Origin: Taklimakanibacter sp049323275
GTDB lineage: Bacteria > Pseudomonadota > Alphaproteobacteria > Rhizobiales > Aestuariivirgaceae
Assembly (NCBI GenBank): GCA_049323275.1
Contig: JBMOOM010000127.1
Location: 127,430-191,429 of the forward strand
DNA length: 64,000 bases
Direction: 5' to 3'
Part shown: piece after piece, positions 7,723-16,676 of the stretch
How positions within the stretch are numbered: position 1 is the stretch's first letter
Layout: each line of letters begins with the position of its first letter
Made by a program: the position numbers and the translations under genes
Notes under the pieces: generated by a model
What the model saw: the letters and a program-made list of their open reading frames with translations, nothing else
What the model was told of the DNA's origin: nothing
Databases searched by the model: none

Positions 7723-9216
7723 ATGCCGCGCCCGCACGAGATCATCCTTGGCATCGATCAGGGCACGACCAACACCAAGGTGGTGGCGCTCAATAGCGAT
7801 GGCGTGATCCTGGCCGACGCGGTGCGCCCGATCGCAACTTCCGCACCCGAGCCCGGCTTCGTCGAGCAGGACGCAAGCGCCATGGTTGCCAATGTGCTCG
7901 CCTGCATCCGCGAATTGCTGGAGCGGCTGGCGCTCCGGCCGTCGCAGGTTCTGGCCCTCGGCATCTCCAACCAGACCGAGACATTGGTGGTCTGGGACAG
8001 GACGACCGGTCATCCCGTCATGCCGGCCATCGTCTGGCAGTGCCGGCGCGGCGCGGAGGAGCTCGAGCGGCTGAGAAGCGATGACAGCTTGCGCCTCATC
8101 CGTGCGCGCACCGGGCTCGATCTCGACCCGACCTTCACCGCCGGCAAGCTGCATTGGCTGAAGCGCAACAGGCCCGGGATCTGGCAGGGCCTCCGTGACG
8201 GGCGTCTGCGCTGGGGAACGGTCGACTGCTGGCTCATCTGGGCGCTGAGCCAAGGCGGAATCTGGGCGACCGAGCCCGGCAATGCGTCGCGGACCATGCT
8301 GTTCGATATCGCGCAGTTGTCTTGGGACAAGGATCTCTGCGCGCTGTTCGATCTCGACCTCGCTGATTTTCCGGAGGTGCGCCGCTCCGACGGCGATTTC
8401 GGGACGGCGAGTGCGGAATTGCTCGGCGCCGCCATCCCGATCCGCGGCGTGATGGGCGACCAGCAGGCGGCTTTGTTCGGCCATGGCTGTTTTGCGGCGC
8501 GTGAGCTCAAGGTGACCTACGGCACCGGCGCCTTCCTTTGGATGAATGCCGGGACAAGGCCGCCGGAATCGGCGGGCGACGGCATCATCCGCACGATCGC
8601 CTGGCAGACCGATCAGACCTGCTACGCCTATGAAGGCTTCGTGATGTATGCCGGCAAGATTCTCGACTGGCTGAGCGGGCGCCTGTCGGTCGAAGGCCGC
8701 GGCGCCGCGGTGGCCGCTCTGGCCGAGACGACAGGCACGAGCGGCGAGGTTCTCCTGGTCCCGGCTTTCCAGGGGCTCGCATCACCCTGGTGGCAGCCGG
8801 ATGTGCGCGCCGCGCTGCTGGGCCTGAGCGAGGCGACGGACAAAGGCCAGATCGCCCATGCCGGCCTCGAGGCCGTCTGTTTTCAGATCCGCGCCGTGCT
8901 CGATCGGCTGAGCGGCGGCGCGCCGCTGCCGATGGTGAAGACCGATGGCAGCATGACACGCTCGGCCTATTTCAACCGAATGCAGGCGAGCGTGCTGGGC
9001 ACACCGCTGTTCGTGTCGGCCTCCGATGCGATGACGCCCTTCGGCTGCGCCTTGATGGCGGGCCTGGGGGCAGGCCGCTGGGCCTCGCTCGATGACTTGC
9101 GCAAGATTCCACGGCCCGGCGAAACGGTTTCGCCGTCGTCATCCTATCAACGTGCATATGAAGACTGGACCAGAGCCGTGGATCTCCTGATCGAAGGCTA
9201 TGGCAGGGGGCGATAA
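7723..9216 (+). CDS. Glycerol-kinase-like FGGY carbohydrate kinase
   Basis: This 497-residue kinase follows the GlpK sequence closely: LGIDQGTTNTK near the N-terminus, AIVWQCRR, NASRTMLF, GVMGDQQAALFG and VTYGTGAF. FGGY kinases phosphorylate polyols or sugars with ATP. Compared with the E. coli glycerol pocket as I recall it (Arg83, Glu84, Trp103, Tyr135), Glu86 and Trp105 are kept, but the arginine is Thr85 (SNQTET) and the tyrosine is Thr137 (DPTFTAGK). The true substrate may therefore be glycerol or a related polyol. A GlpD-type dehydrogenase follows after one base, so kinase then dehydrogenase is the likely route. The ATG at 7723 is the only good start. Confidence 0.85.
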   Translation: MPRPHEIILGIDQGTTNTKVVALNSDGVILADAVRPIATSAPEPGFVEQDASAMVANVLACIRELLERLALRPSQVLALGISNQTETLVVWDRTTGHPVMPAIVWQCRRGAEELERLRSDDSLRLIRARTGLDLDPTFTAGKLHWLKRNRPGIWQGLRDGRLRWGTVDCWLIWALSQGGIWATEPGNASRTMLFDIAQLSWDKDLCALFDLDLADFPEVRRSDGDFGTASAELLGAAIPIRGVMGDQQAALFGHGCFAARELKVTYGTGAFLWMNAGTRPPESAGDGIIRTIAWQTDQTCYAYEGFVMYAGKILDWLSGRLSVEGRGAAVAALAETTGTSGEVLLVPAFQGLASPWWQPDVRAALLGLSEATDKGQIAHAGLEAVCFQIRAVLDRLSGGAPLPMVKTDGSMTRSAYFNRMQASVLGTPLFVSASDAMTPFGCALMAGLGAGRWASLDDLRKIPRPGETVSPSSSYQRAYEDWTRAVDLLIEGYGRGR

Positions 9217-9217
9217 A

Positions 9218-10747
9218 GTGACTGACCAGAATAAGATCTATGACCTCTTCGTCATCGGCGGAGGCGTCAATGGCGCGGCGATCGCGTGCGATGCGGCGGG
9301 GCGAGGTCTCGCCGTCGGCCTGTGCGAGATGCAGGATTTCGCCGAAGGCACATCGTCGCGGTCCTCCAAGCTCATTCATGGCGGCCTGCGTTATCTCGAG
9401 ACCTACGACTTCAAGCTGGTGCGCGATGCCTTGCTCGAACGCGAGATCCTGATGCGGCGCACGCCGCATCTCGTCTGGCCGCTGCGTCTGGTGCTGCCCT
9501 ATGTGGCGAGCCAGCGGCCGCGCTGGATGATCCGCCTCGGGCTCCTTTTCTACGATTATCTGGCCAGCCGCAAAGTGCTGAAGCGCTCGGAAGCGATCGA
9601 TCTCAGGACGCATCCGGCGGGTGTCGCCTTGAAGAGCGATTACCGCCATGCCTTCGCCTATTCCGATTGCCGGGGCGATGATGCGCGTCTCGTCATCGCC
9701 AATCTTCTCGGCGCCAAACGCAGCAGCGCCGTGATCTGGCCGCGCCATCGGTTCGTGACGGCGGCACGCGACGGCGACCTGTGGCGCATCACGCTCGAAA
9801 GAGTGAGCGATGGAAGGCCGTTCACGCTCGAAGCTCGCGCCCTGGTCAACGCCGCTGGTCCCTGGGTCGTCGATGTGGCGGGCAAGATGAAGATCCCGGT
9901 CGGGCGCAAATTGCGTCTGGTGCGCGGCAGCCACATCGTCGTGCCGCGGCAATGGGAGGGCGAGCACGGCTATTTCCTGCAGACGCAGGATGGCCGACTG
10001 ATGGAAGCCTTTCCCTATGAGCGCGATTTCACCTCCATCGGCACGACCGACGAGCCCTGGGAGGATGCGCCGGAGAAGGTGGCGATCTCGGACAAGGAGA
10101 TCGACTACATGCTGGCCGAGGTGAATGCGTTCCTCAAAGTCCCGGTGACGCGCGCCGACATCGTGTGGAGCTATTCCGGCGTGCGGCCGCTGTTCGAAAC
10201 GGGGGGCGGGCGCGACGGCGATCTCTCCACCTTGACGCGCGATTATTCCTTCGAGATCGACCACCAGCCGGGCCGGGCGCCGGTGCTCACCGTCTTTGGA
10301 GGCAAGCTCACCACGCATCGCCGCCTTGCGGAACATGCAATGCAGAAGCTCTGCGCAGTGATGCCTTGGCCCGCCGAGAGCCCGTCGCGCACCGACATAT
10401 TGCCGGGCGGCGATATGGGGAAGGGCGGCATCGAGGCCTATCGCAAGAGCTTCAAGCAGCGCTTCCCGTGGCTCGAGGAAACGCAGGCGGATCGCTATGT
10501 CCGGCAATTCGGCACCCGCGCCGAGGAAATGCTGAAAGGGGCGGAGAAGCTCGCCGATCTGGGCCTGCTGATCGGCGCCGATCTCCATCAGAGAGAGGTC
10601 GATTACCTTTTGGATACCGAATGGGCGCTGACCATCGAAGACATCATCTGGCGGCGCAGCAAATTGGGCCTTCGTCTTTCTCCGGTTGAGATCGGCCGGC
10701 TCGCCGCCTACCTGAAAGACAGGTCCACCTCTCCATTATCCCTCTAG
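9218..10747 (+). CDS. glpD: FAD-dependent glycerol-3-phosphate dehydrogenase (GlpD-type)
   Basis: From GTG 9218 the product has 509 residues, close to E. coli GlpD. This start is favoured because GGCAGGGGG ends 7 bases upstream; an in-frame ATG at 9200 would add six residues and overlap the kinase. The FAD-binding motif VIGGGVNGAAIA (about 12-23) is followed by GTSSRSSKLIHGGLRYLE, a hallmark of GlpD. The enzyme oxidises sn-glycerol 3-phosphate to dihydroxyacetone phosphate at the inner membrane and passes electrons to quinone. Since the neighbouring kinase has an altered pocket, a related polyol phosphate is possible. Confidence 0.9.
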   Translation: MTDQNKIYDLFVIGGGVNGAAIACDAAGRGLAVGLCEMQDFAEGTSSRSSKLIHGGLRYLETYDFKLVRDALLEREILMRRTPHLVWPLRLVLPYVASQRPRWMIRLGLLFYDYLASRKVLKRSEAIDLRTHPAGVALKSDYRHAFAYSDCRGDDARLVIANLLGAKRSSAVIWPRHRFVTAARDGDLWRITLERVSDGRPFTLEARALVNAAGPWVVDVAGKMKIPVGRKLRLVRGSHIVVPRQWEGEHGYFLQTQDGRLMEAFPYERDFTSIGTTDEPWEDAPEKVAISDKEIDYMLAEVNAFLKVPVTRADIVWSYSGVRPLFETGGGRDGDLSTLTRDYSFEIDHQPGRAPVLTVFGGKLTTHRRLAEHAMQKLCAVMPWPAESPSRTDILPGGDMGKGGIEAYRKSFKQRFPWLEETQADRYVRQFGTRAEEMLKGAEKLADLGLLIGADLHQREVDYLLDTEWALTIEDIIWRRSKLGLRLSPVEIGRLAAYLKDRSTSPLSL

Positions 10748-10760
10748 AAGCGAGCTTGCC

Positions 10761-11465
10761 ATGATCGATCTCTATTATTGGACGACGCCCAACGGCCACA
10801 AGATCACGATGTTTCTGGAAGAGGCGGGGCTTCCCTATCGTCTCATCCCGATCGATATCGGCAAGGGCGAGCAGTTCAAGCCGGATTTTCTGGCCATCGC
10901 CGCGAACAACCGCATTCCGGCGATCGTCGATACCAAGCCGGGCAAAGGAGGGAAGCCGATCTCGCTCTTCGAGTCGGGCGCTATCCTGCTTTATCTCGCC
11001 GAGAAGACCGGCAAGTTCATTCCGGCCGATCTCGCCGGGCGCGCCGAGGTGCTGCAATGGCTGTTCTGGCAGATGGGCGGGCTCGGGCCCATGGCCGGCC
11101 AGAACCATCACTTCCGGAACTACTCCAATGAAAAGATCACCTATGCGATCGAGCGCTACACCAAGGAGACGAACCGTCTCTATGGCGTGCTCAACAAACG
11201 TCTCGCCGACCGTGCTTTCGTCGCCGGCGACGACTATTCGATCGCCGACATGGCGTCCTATCCGTGGATCGTGCCCTATGAGCGCCAGGGCCAGGATCTG
11301 GACGACTTCCCGCACCTGAAGCGCTGGTTCGAGGCCATACGCGCAAGGCCCGGAACGATCGCCGCCTATGATCTGGTGAAGACCGTCAACCCGATGGCCG
11401 GCAAGCCGATGACGGAAGAAGAGAAGAAGATCCTCTTCGGCCAGACGGCGGCGGTGGTGCGGTAG
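10761..11465 (+). CDS. yfcG: Glutathione S-transferase family protein, YfcG-like disulfide-bond oxidoreductase
   Basis: The 234-residue protein begins MIDLYYWTTPNGHKITMFLE and matches the E. coli YfcG pattern, including Thr9 and Asn11 near the N-terminus, ANNRIPAIVD, FESGAILLYLAEKTG, QWLFWQMGGLGPMAGQNHHF and a C-terminal helical domain. YfcG-type enzymes reduce disulfides with glutathione. It lies 13 bases after glpD on the same strand and is probably co-transcribed. Its stop codon abuts the stop of the convergent ABC permease with no base between. Confidence 0.92.
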   Translation: MIDLYYWTTPNGHKITMFLEEAGLPYRLIPIDIGKGEQFKPDFLAIAANNRIPAIVDTKPGKGGKPISLFESGAILLYLAEKTGKFIPADLAGRAEVLQWLFWQMGGLGPMAGQNHHFRNYSNEKITYAIERYTKETNRLYGVLNKRLADRAFVAGDDYSIADMASYPWIVPYERQGQDLDDFPHLKRWFEAIRARPGTIAAYDLVKTVNPMAGKPMTEEEKKILFGQTAAVVR

Positions 11466-12572
11466 TCATTCGAGGCGGCTTCGGAACAGCCACGCCGCGG
11501 CGCTCAGCGTGAAGAGGGCGATGAGCGCCAGCGGCACGGTATTGTGGAGGACCTCGCTGAGCGGGATGTCCTTGAGAAACACGCCCTTCACCACCACCAG
11601 GAAATAACGCAGCGGATTGACATAGGTGACGGGCTGCAGCCATTCCGGCATGTTCTCGATCGGGGTGGCGAAGCCCGACAGAAGCACCGCCGGCACCATG
11701 AAGACGAAGGCGCCGAGGATCGCCTGCTGCTGCGTCATCGACAGCGACGAGATGAAGAGGCCGATGCCGACGACCGAGGCCAGATAGAAGAGGGCGCTGC
11801 CATAAAGGAGCAGCAGCGAGCCGCGCAGCGGGATCTCGAAGAAGAACACCGCGGTCAGCACATAGATGGTGATGTGGAACAGGCCGATCAGCATCGGCGG
11901 CGCGAGCTTGCCGATCAGTATTTCATGGGTGCGCAGCGGCGAGACCATGAGCTGGTCGAAGGTGCCTAGCTCGCGTTCGCGCGCCACCGACAGCGCCGTC
12001 ACGATGAGGCCGATGAGCAGCGCGATGATGGCGACGAGGCTCGGCACGGTGAACCAGATATAGGTGAGATTGGGGTTGAACCAGTTGCGCGCCACGATGG
12101 TGACCGTGGCCGAAAGCTGGCGCGGCGTGGCGAGGTCGGCGGCGAGCCGGTTGATGATCTGGCTCAGATAGCCGGCGACGATCTGCGAGGCGTTGGAGCG
12201 CCGGCCGTCGAGGATGACCTGCACGTCGCCCGCTGTCCCGGAGCCCAGGGCGCGCGAGAAATCGGGCCCGATCTGAACGGCCGCGATCACCTCCTGGCGG
12301 TCGATGAGGTCGTGAACTTTCCTCTCATCGTCGGTGCGGATGATCCGGCGGAAGCTCGGCGCACCCGCGATGCGCTGGATCAGCTCATGGCCCCATTTGC
12401 CGCTGTCGCGGTTGAGGACGACGATATCGACATTCGTCACTTCCAGCGTCGCCGCATAGGAGAAGACGAAGAGCTGCAGGATCGGCGGCACGATGATGAC
12501 CAGCCGCCCGCGCGGATCGCGCAGGATCGCCAGCAGCTCCTTGACGATCAAGGCATGGATGCGGCCCCACAT
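11466..12572 (-). CDS. ybhR: ABC-2 type transporter permease, YbhR-like
   Basis: The 368-residue membrane protein has an N-terminal helix near IIVPPILQLFVFSYA, a periplasmic region, and five C-terminal helices carrying ARERELGTFDQLMVSPLRTHEIL, the usual ABC-2 permease motif. It is the last gene of a four-gene operon (YbhG-, YbhF-, YbhS- and YbhR-like) and starts one base after ybhS ends. The two permeases should form a heterodimeric efflux pump with the dual ATPase. In E. coli the homologous system exports drugs and cations. Confidence 0.88.
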   Translation of the reverse strand: MWGRIHALIVKELLAILRDPRGRLVIIVPPILQLFVFSYAATLEVTNVDIVVLNRDSGKWGHELIQRIAGAPSFRRIIRTDDERKVHDLIDRQEVIAAVQIGPDFSRALGSGTAGDVQVILDGRRSNASQIVAGYLSQIINRLAADLATPRQLSATVTIVARNWFNPNLTYIWFTVPSLVAIIALLIGLIVTALSVARERELGTFDQLMVSPLRTHEILIGKLAPPMLIGLFHITIYVLTAVFFFEIPLRGSLLLLYGSALFYLASVVGIGLFISSLSMTQQQAILGAFVFMVPAVLLSGFATPIENMPEWLQPVTYVNPLRYFLVVVKGVFLKDIPLSEVLHNTVPLALIALFTLSAAAWLFRSRLE

Positions 12573-12573
12573 G

Positions 12574-13698
12574 TCAGGCGAGCCTCTTGCGCGTGCTGCG
12601 GGCGGCGAGGCCGAGAAACACGACGCCCGCCAGCAGCATGATGGCGATGTTGCGCAGGAAGAGCGGCCAGATGTCGCCGGCGAGAAATACCGTCTGCAGG
12701 CTGGGGATCAGATAGCGCGCCGGCACGATGGCGCTGACCCACTGGATGACCGTCGGCATCGAGCCGATCTCGAACAGGAAGCCGGACAGGAGGAAGGCGG
12801 GCAGGAAGGCCGAGAGCAGCGCCAGTTGCGAGGCGAGGAACTGGTTGCGCGTCGCCGCCGAGATGAGAAGGCCCTGGCCGAGCGCCGGCAGGAGGAAGGC
12901 GGCCGAGATGGCGTAGAGCGCCAGAAGCGAGCCGCGGAAGGGCACGCCGAACAGGATGACGGCGACCAGCACGCAGAGCGTCATCGAGGTGATGGCGAGG
13001 ATGAAATAGGGCAGGATCTTGCCGGCGAGCAGCTCGGCGGCGGTGACCGGCGTCGCCATCATCGCCTCCATCGTGCCGCGCTCCCATTCGCGCGCCACGA
13101 CGAGGGCGGTGAGCAAGGTGCCGATCAGCGTCATCACGATGGCGATCGAGCCCGGCACCAGGAAATTGCGGCTGGTGAGCTCGGGGTTGAACCAGAAGCG
13201 CTGTTCGACAGTGATGCCGGGCGGCTCGGCCTGGGTCTCGCTGGCGCGCTGCCGCATCCAGGTGGCGACCACCCCCTGCACATAGTTCTGGACGAAGCTC
13301 GCCGTGTTGGGATCGGTTCCGTCGACGATCACCTGGATCTGCGGACGAGTGTGGGCCATGAAATCACCGGCGAAGGTCGCCGGGATGACGGCGATGCCAC
13401 GCACCTCGCCGACGACGAGCGCCTCCTCGAAATCGCGCCGGTCGCGGCCCATCTTCACCTCGAAATAGCGCGAGGCGGAGAAGCTCGCCGCGAGATCCTG
13501 GGTGAGCGGCGTCATCTCCTCGACCACGACGCCGAGCCGGGTGCGCGTCGCGTCGAGCGACACGCCATAGCCGAACAGGAACAGGAGGATCAGCGGCAGC
13601 ACGAAAGCGATGAGGATGCTGCTCGGATCGCGCAGGATCTGATAGGTCTCCTTGCGCATGAGAGCCGAGAGGCGGCGGAGGGAGGTGGAGTCGCTCAT
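12574..13698 (-). CDS. ybhS: ABC-2 type transporter permease, YbhS-like
   Basis: The 374-residue protein begins MSDSTSLRRLSALMRKETYQ. It has a first helix near LIAFVLPLILLFLFGYGVSL, a large periplasmic domain, and a C-terminal five-helix ABC-2 domain with AREWERGTMEAMMATPVTAAEL. It is paralogous to the next gene (YbhR-like), its expected partner. The gene follows the dual ATPase after a 117-base gap that holds a palindromic repeat. Confidence 0.88.
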   Translation of the reverse strand: MSDSTSLRRLSALMRKETYQILRDPSSILIAFVLPLILLFLFGYGVSLDATRTRLGVVVEEMTPLTQDLAASFSASRYFEVKMGRDRRDFEEALVVGEVRGIAVIPATFAGDFMAHTRPQIQVIVDGTDPNTASFVQNYVQGVVATWMRQRASETQAEPPGITVEQRFWFNPELTSRNFLVPGSIAIVMTLIGTLLTALVVAREWERGTMEAMMATPVTAAELLAGKILPYFILAITSMTLCVLVAVILFGVPFRGSLLALYAISAAFLLPALGQGLLISAATRNQFLASQLALLSAFLPAFLLSGFLFEIGSMPTVIQWVSAIVPARYLIPSLQTVFLAGDIWPLFLRNIAIMLLAGVVFLGLAARSTRKRLA

Positions 13699-13727
13699 GT
13701 CACTTCCACCTGCGAACTTTTTCCGTC

Positions 13728-13792
13728 ATCTTCCCTTCACCAGCCGCAATTCGGGCGCTTCTGCAAAGGTCTCGCAAGCGGGAGAAGGGGAA
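13728..13792. repeat. Interrupted copy of a GC-rich palindromic repeat
   Basis: The right arm GCGGGAGAAGGGGAA at 13778-13792 is identical to the arm of the perfect hairpin at 47929-47960, while the left arm (CTTCCCTTC) is degraded and separated by about 30 bases. It sits in the ybhF-ybhS gap and belongs with the elements at 19169-19274 and 63854-63950. Confidence 0.6.
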
Positions 13793-13815
13793 AGTTCTGT
13801 GAAAGCCGTCACTTT

Positions 13816-15531
13816 TCATGCCGCCTCCTTCTCCGATCCCTCGACCAGGGCGATGAAGGCGTCTTCCATCGTCGGGTCGGGATTGTCGGGCGAGGCGATG
13901 CGGGCTTTGAGGTCGTCGGGGGAGCCGAGCGCGATCGATTTGCCGCGGAAGATGAGCGAGATGCGGTCGCAATATTCGGCCTCGTCCATGAAATGGGTGG
14001 TGACGAGGATGGTGACGCCCTTCTCGACGAGGCCGTTGATATGGGTCCAGAACTCGCGCCGCGTGATCGGGTCGACGCCGGAGGTCGGCTCGTCCAGGAA
14101 CAGCGCCTCCGGTTCATGCATGACGGCGCAGGCAAGCGCCAGGCGCTGCTTGTGGCCGAGCGGCAGGTCCTTGGCCGATTGCTGCGCATAACGCGCGAAG
14201 TCGAAGATCTCGGTGACGAGCTTGATCCTGTCGCGCTTGTGCTGACCTTTGAGCCCGTAGACGCCGGCGAAGAAGTCGAGATTCTGGGAAACGCTCAGAT
14301 CGCCATAGAGCGAGAATTTCTGCGCCATGTAGCCGAGCCGGTTGCGCGCCTCGGCCGTGTCGCGGCGCAGGTCGAAGCCGGCGACGCGGCCTTCGCCGGC
14401 GGTCGGCTTGAGAAGGCCGCACAGCATCTTGAAGGTCGTCGATTTGCCGGCGCCATTGGGCCCGAGCAGGCCGAAGATCTCGCCGCGCTTGATGTCGAAG
14501 GTGATGTCCTGCGCCGCCGTGAAGTCGCCGAAGCGCTTGGTGAGGCCTCGCGCCTCGATCACATGTGCATCGGTGTCGGTCTGCGCCCGCGTCGCTTCCG
14601 CCAGCCTGGAGCGGCCGCCGGGTCCGCCGCCGAGGAGGTCGACGAAGGCGTCCTCGAAACGCGGCGGCGCCGGCGCGACCTTCGTTTCCTGGCCGCCGCG
14701 CAGGACATTTTCATCGGCGCCGGCTTCGGTGACGATCCGGATCGCCTCGCCCTGGATGACGCCGTCGAGGACGCCTGGCCGGTCGAGCAGGCTGGCGAGC
14801 AAAGGACGCCGTCGGCTTTCGATGCCGGTGACCTTGTAGACGCGGCCGTCGACGCGTTCGGTGAGCGCGGCCGGCGGGCCGGTGAAGAGGAGCTTGCCCT
14901 GATTGAGCAGCAGCACGCGCGTGCAGGCCTCCGCCTCGTCGAGATAAGCGGTCGACCAGACGACGCCGATGCCTTCGCCGGTGAGGTCCTTCACCATCTT
15001 CCACAATTCGCGCCGTGAGATGGGATCGACGCCGACGCCCGGCTCGTCGAGCAGCAGGAGCCGCGGCTTCTTGAGGAGCGCGCAGGCGAGACCGAGCTTC
15101 TGCTTCATGCCGCCCGACAATTTGCCGGCCAGCCTTTGCGTGAAGCGCTTGAGGTCGGTGAAGCTCAGGAGCTCGTCGAAGACCTGGGCGCGCTCGGCCT
15201 TGGGAAGCCCGCGCAGATCGGCATAGAGATCGAGATTTTCCTGGACGCTCAGATCCTCATAGAGGCCGAAGCGCTGCGGCATATAGCCGATCGCGGCCTG
15301 GATGCGCGCCGCGTCGCGCCTGGTGTCGAAGCCCAGCACCGTCAGCGTGCCGGCATCCGGCAGCAGCAGGCCGGTCATCAGCCGGATCAGCGTCGTCTTG
15401 CCGGCGCCGTCGGGCCCGACGAGGCCGGTGATCTCACCGCCCTTGATCGCGGCGGTGATCCGGTCGAGCGCCGGAGCACCTGGGCCGAAGACCTTGCTCA
15501 CCTGGTCGATCCGGACGAAATCTTCGCTCAT
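13816..15531 (-). CDS. ybhF: Dual-domain ABC transporter ATP-binding protein, YbhF-like
   Basis: The 571-residue protein carries two complete ATPase domains. The first has Walker A GPDGAGKTT (39-47), signature LSGGMKQKLGLACAL and Walker B LLLLDEPGVGVDP. The second has Walker A GPNGAGKST (about 356-364), an atypical signature-region LPLGHKQRLALACAV and LFLDEPTSGVDP. The length matches YbhF (about 578). It energises the YbhS/YbhR-like permease pair. The start lies six bases after the membrane-fusion protein gene on the same strand. Confidence 0.92.
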   Translation of the reverse strand: MSEDFVRIDQVSKVFGPGAPALDRITAAIKGGEITGLVGPDGAGKTTLIRLMTGLLLPDAGTLTVLGFDTRRDAARIQAAIGYMPQRFGLYEDLSVQENLDLYADLRGLPKAERAQVFDELLSFTDLKRFTQRLAGKLSGGMKQKLGLACALLKKPRLLLLDEPGVGVDPISRRELWKMVKDLTGEGIGVVWSTAYLDEAEACTRVLLLNQGKLLFTGPPAALTERVDGRVYKVTGIESRRRPLLASLLDRPGVLDGVIQGEAIRIVTEAGADENVLRGGQETKVAPAPPRFEDAFVDLLGGGPGGRSRLAEATRAQTDTDAHVIEARGLTKRFGDFTAAQDITFDIKRGEIFGLLGPNGAGKSTTFKMLCGLLKPTAGEGRVAGFDLRRDTAEARNRLGYMAQKFSLYGDLSVSQNLDFFAGVYGLKGQHKRDRIKLVTEIFDFARYAQQSAKDLPLGHKQRLALACAVMHEPEALFLDEPTSGVDPITRREFWTHINGLVEKGVTILVTTHFMDEAEYCDRISLIFRGKSIALGSPDDLKARIASPDNPDPTMEDAFIALVEGSEKEAA

Positions 15532-15537
15532 GGCGGC

Positions 15538-16542
15538 TCATGGCCCGCCGGGCTCAGGGATATGCACGGTCACCGGCATGCCCTGGCGCAGGCCTTGATC
15601 GGGCTCATCGACGATCACCCGCAGGCGATAGACGAGATCGGTGCGCAGCTCCGGCGTTTCGACCGATTTCGGGGTGAATTCGGCGACCGGCGAGATGAAG
15701 CCGACCTTGCCGCGATAGGGATGGTCGGGCGCGGTGTCGGTGGTGACCGTCACCTCGAGGCCGGGATGGATCTTGCCGAGCACGGGCTCGGGCACATAGG
15801 CGCGCACCCAGACGGGCTTGTCGAGAGAGAGCACATAGACGATGTCGCTGGGTGCGATGATGGCGCCCGGCTCGCGCAGTCGCGACAGTATGGTGCCGGA
15901 AGCAGGCGCCTTGAGCTCGGTGTCGGCGAGCGAGGTCTCGGCGGCGGCGACATTGGCTTCGGCCTGCTGGAGATTGGCCCGGGCGGCGGCGATATCCTCG
16001 CTGCGTGTGCCTTCGAGCAGAAGATCGAGCGCCTGCTGGGCCGAGACGACGCGGGCGAGAGCCGCGTCGCGCGCCGCCTTGGCGCTGTCGAGAGTCGATT
16101 GCGCGATGGCGCCGCCGGGCCGCAATTGCGCGGCGCGCTCATAAGCGAGCTTGGCATTCTCGTAATTGGCGGTCTGCTCGTCGAGCTGGGCGCGCGCCTG
16201 GCTGATCTCGGCGACGCGCGGCCCCGCCACCAGCTTGTCGAGCTGCGCCTTGAGCGACGCGGCCTGCGCCTTGCTGGCGGCGAGCGCGTCTTCATAAGGT
16301 TTTGAGTCGAGACGGGCGAGCCGGTCACCCGGCCTGATGCCGTCGCCTTCATCGAAATCCATGGCGCTGATCCGGCCGCTGACGCGGAAGCCGAGCTCGA
16401 CCTGGCGGATATCGACATTGCCGTAAAGCGTGACCGGTCCACGGGCGGGCGCGCCGAAGCCGAAGCGGGCCGGCAGGTCGAACCACCAGGCGGCAAGGCC
16501 GGCGAGCACGAGCACGGCCAGGATGGGCGCCAGTTTTTTCAT
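15538..16542 (-). CDS. ybhG: HlyD-family periplasmic adaptor (membrane fusion) protein, YbhG-like
   Basis: From ATG 16542 the protein has 334 residues and starts MKKLAPILAVLVLAGLAAWW, an N-terminal membrane anchor. The upstream ATG at 16602 would overlap the operator palindrome and is rejected. A lipoyl/barrel-sandwich half (VELGFRVSGRIS), a long alpha-helical hairpin (about residues 85-200) and LKAPASGTIL follow, in the usual HlyD order. It should bridge the inner-membrane pump and an outer-membrane channel encoded elsewhere. It is the first gene of the efflux operon, divergent from the TetR regulator. Confidence 0.9.
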   Translation of the reverse strand: MKKLAPILAVLVLAGLAAWWFDLPARFGFGAPARGPVTLYGNVDIRQVELGFRVSGRISAMDFDEGDGIRPGDRLARLDSKPYEDALAASKAQAASLKAQLDKLVAGPRVAEISQARAQLDEQTANYENAKLAYERAAQLRPGGAIAQSTLDSAKAARDAALARVVSAQQALDLLLEGTRSEDIAAARANLQQAEANVAAAETSLADTELKAPASGTILSRLREPGAIIAPSDIVYVLSLDKPVWVRAYVPEPVLGKIHPGLEVTVTTDTAPDHPYRGKVGFISPVAEFTPKSVETPELRTDLVYRLRVIVDEPDQGLRQGMPVTVHIPEPGGP

Positions 16543-16584
16543 CGTATTTCCGGATTTCGCATCGGGCTTGACATCCGAAGAAAA

Positions 16585-16600
16585 GCCAACAATTGTTGGC
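16585..16600. promoter_or_regulatory. Perfect 16-bp palindrome, probable TetR-family operator
   Basis: GCCAACAATTGTTGGC at 16585-16600 is its own reverse complement. It lies between the divergent ybhG-like (start 16542) and tetR-like (start 16677) genes, and 11 bases after a TTGACA (16568-16573) on the + strand. Position and symmetry fit autoregulation plus repression of the efflux operon. Confidence 0.7.
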
Positions 16601-16676
16601 ATAACGCTTTTGGAGTTCTTTTGTCAACAGCGGGCGCCGACGCAGGTTCGGTTTGGTATCCGTGGAATCCAAGTAA

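Noticed and set aside
12493..15018. An 841-residue open frame on the + strand
   Set aside because: It is antisense to the YbhR/YbhS/YbhF-like genes and rich in Arg, Asp, Glu and Gly, as expected for the complement of GC-rich coding DNA. The - strand proteins have clear family motifs.
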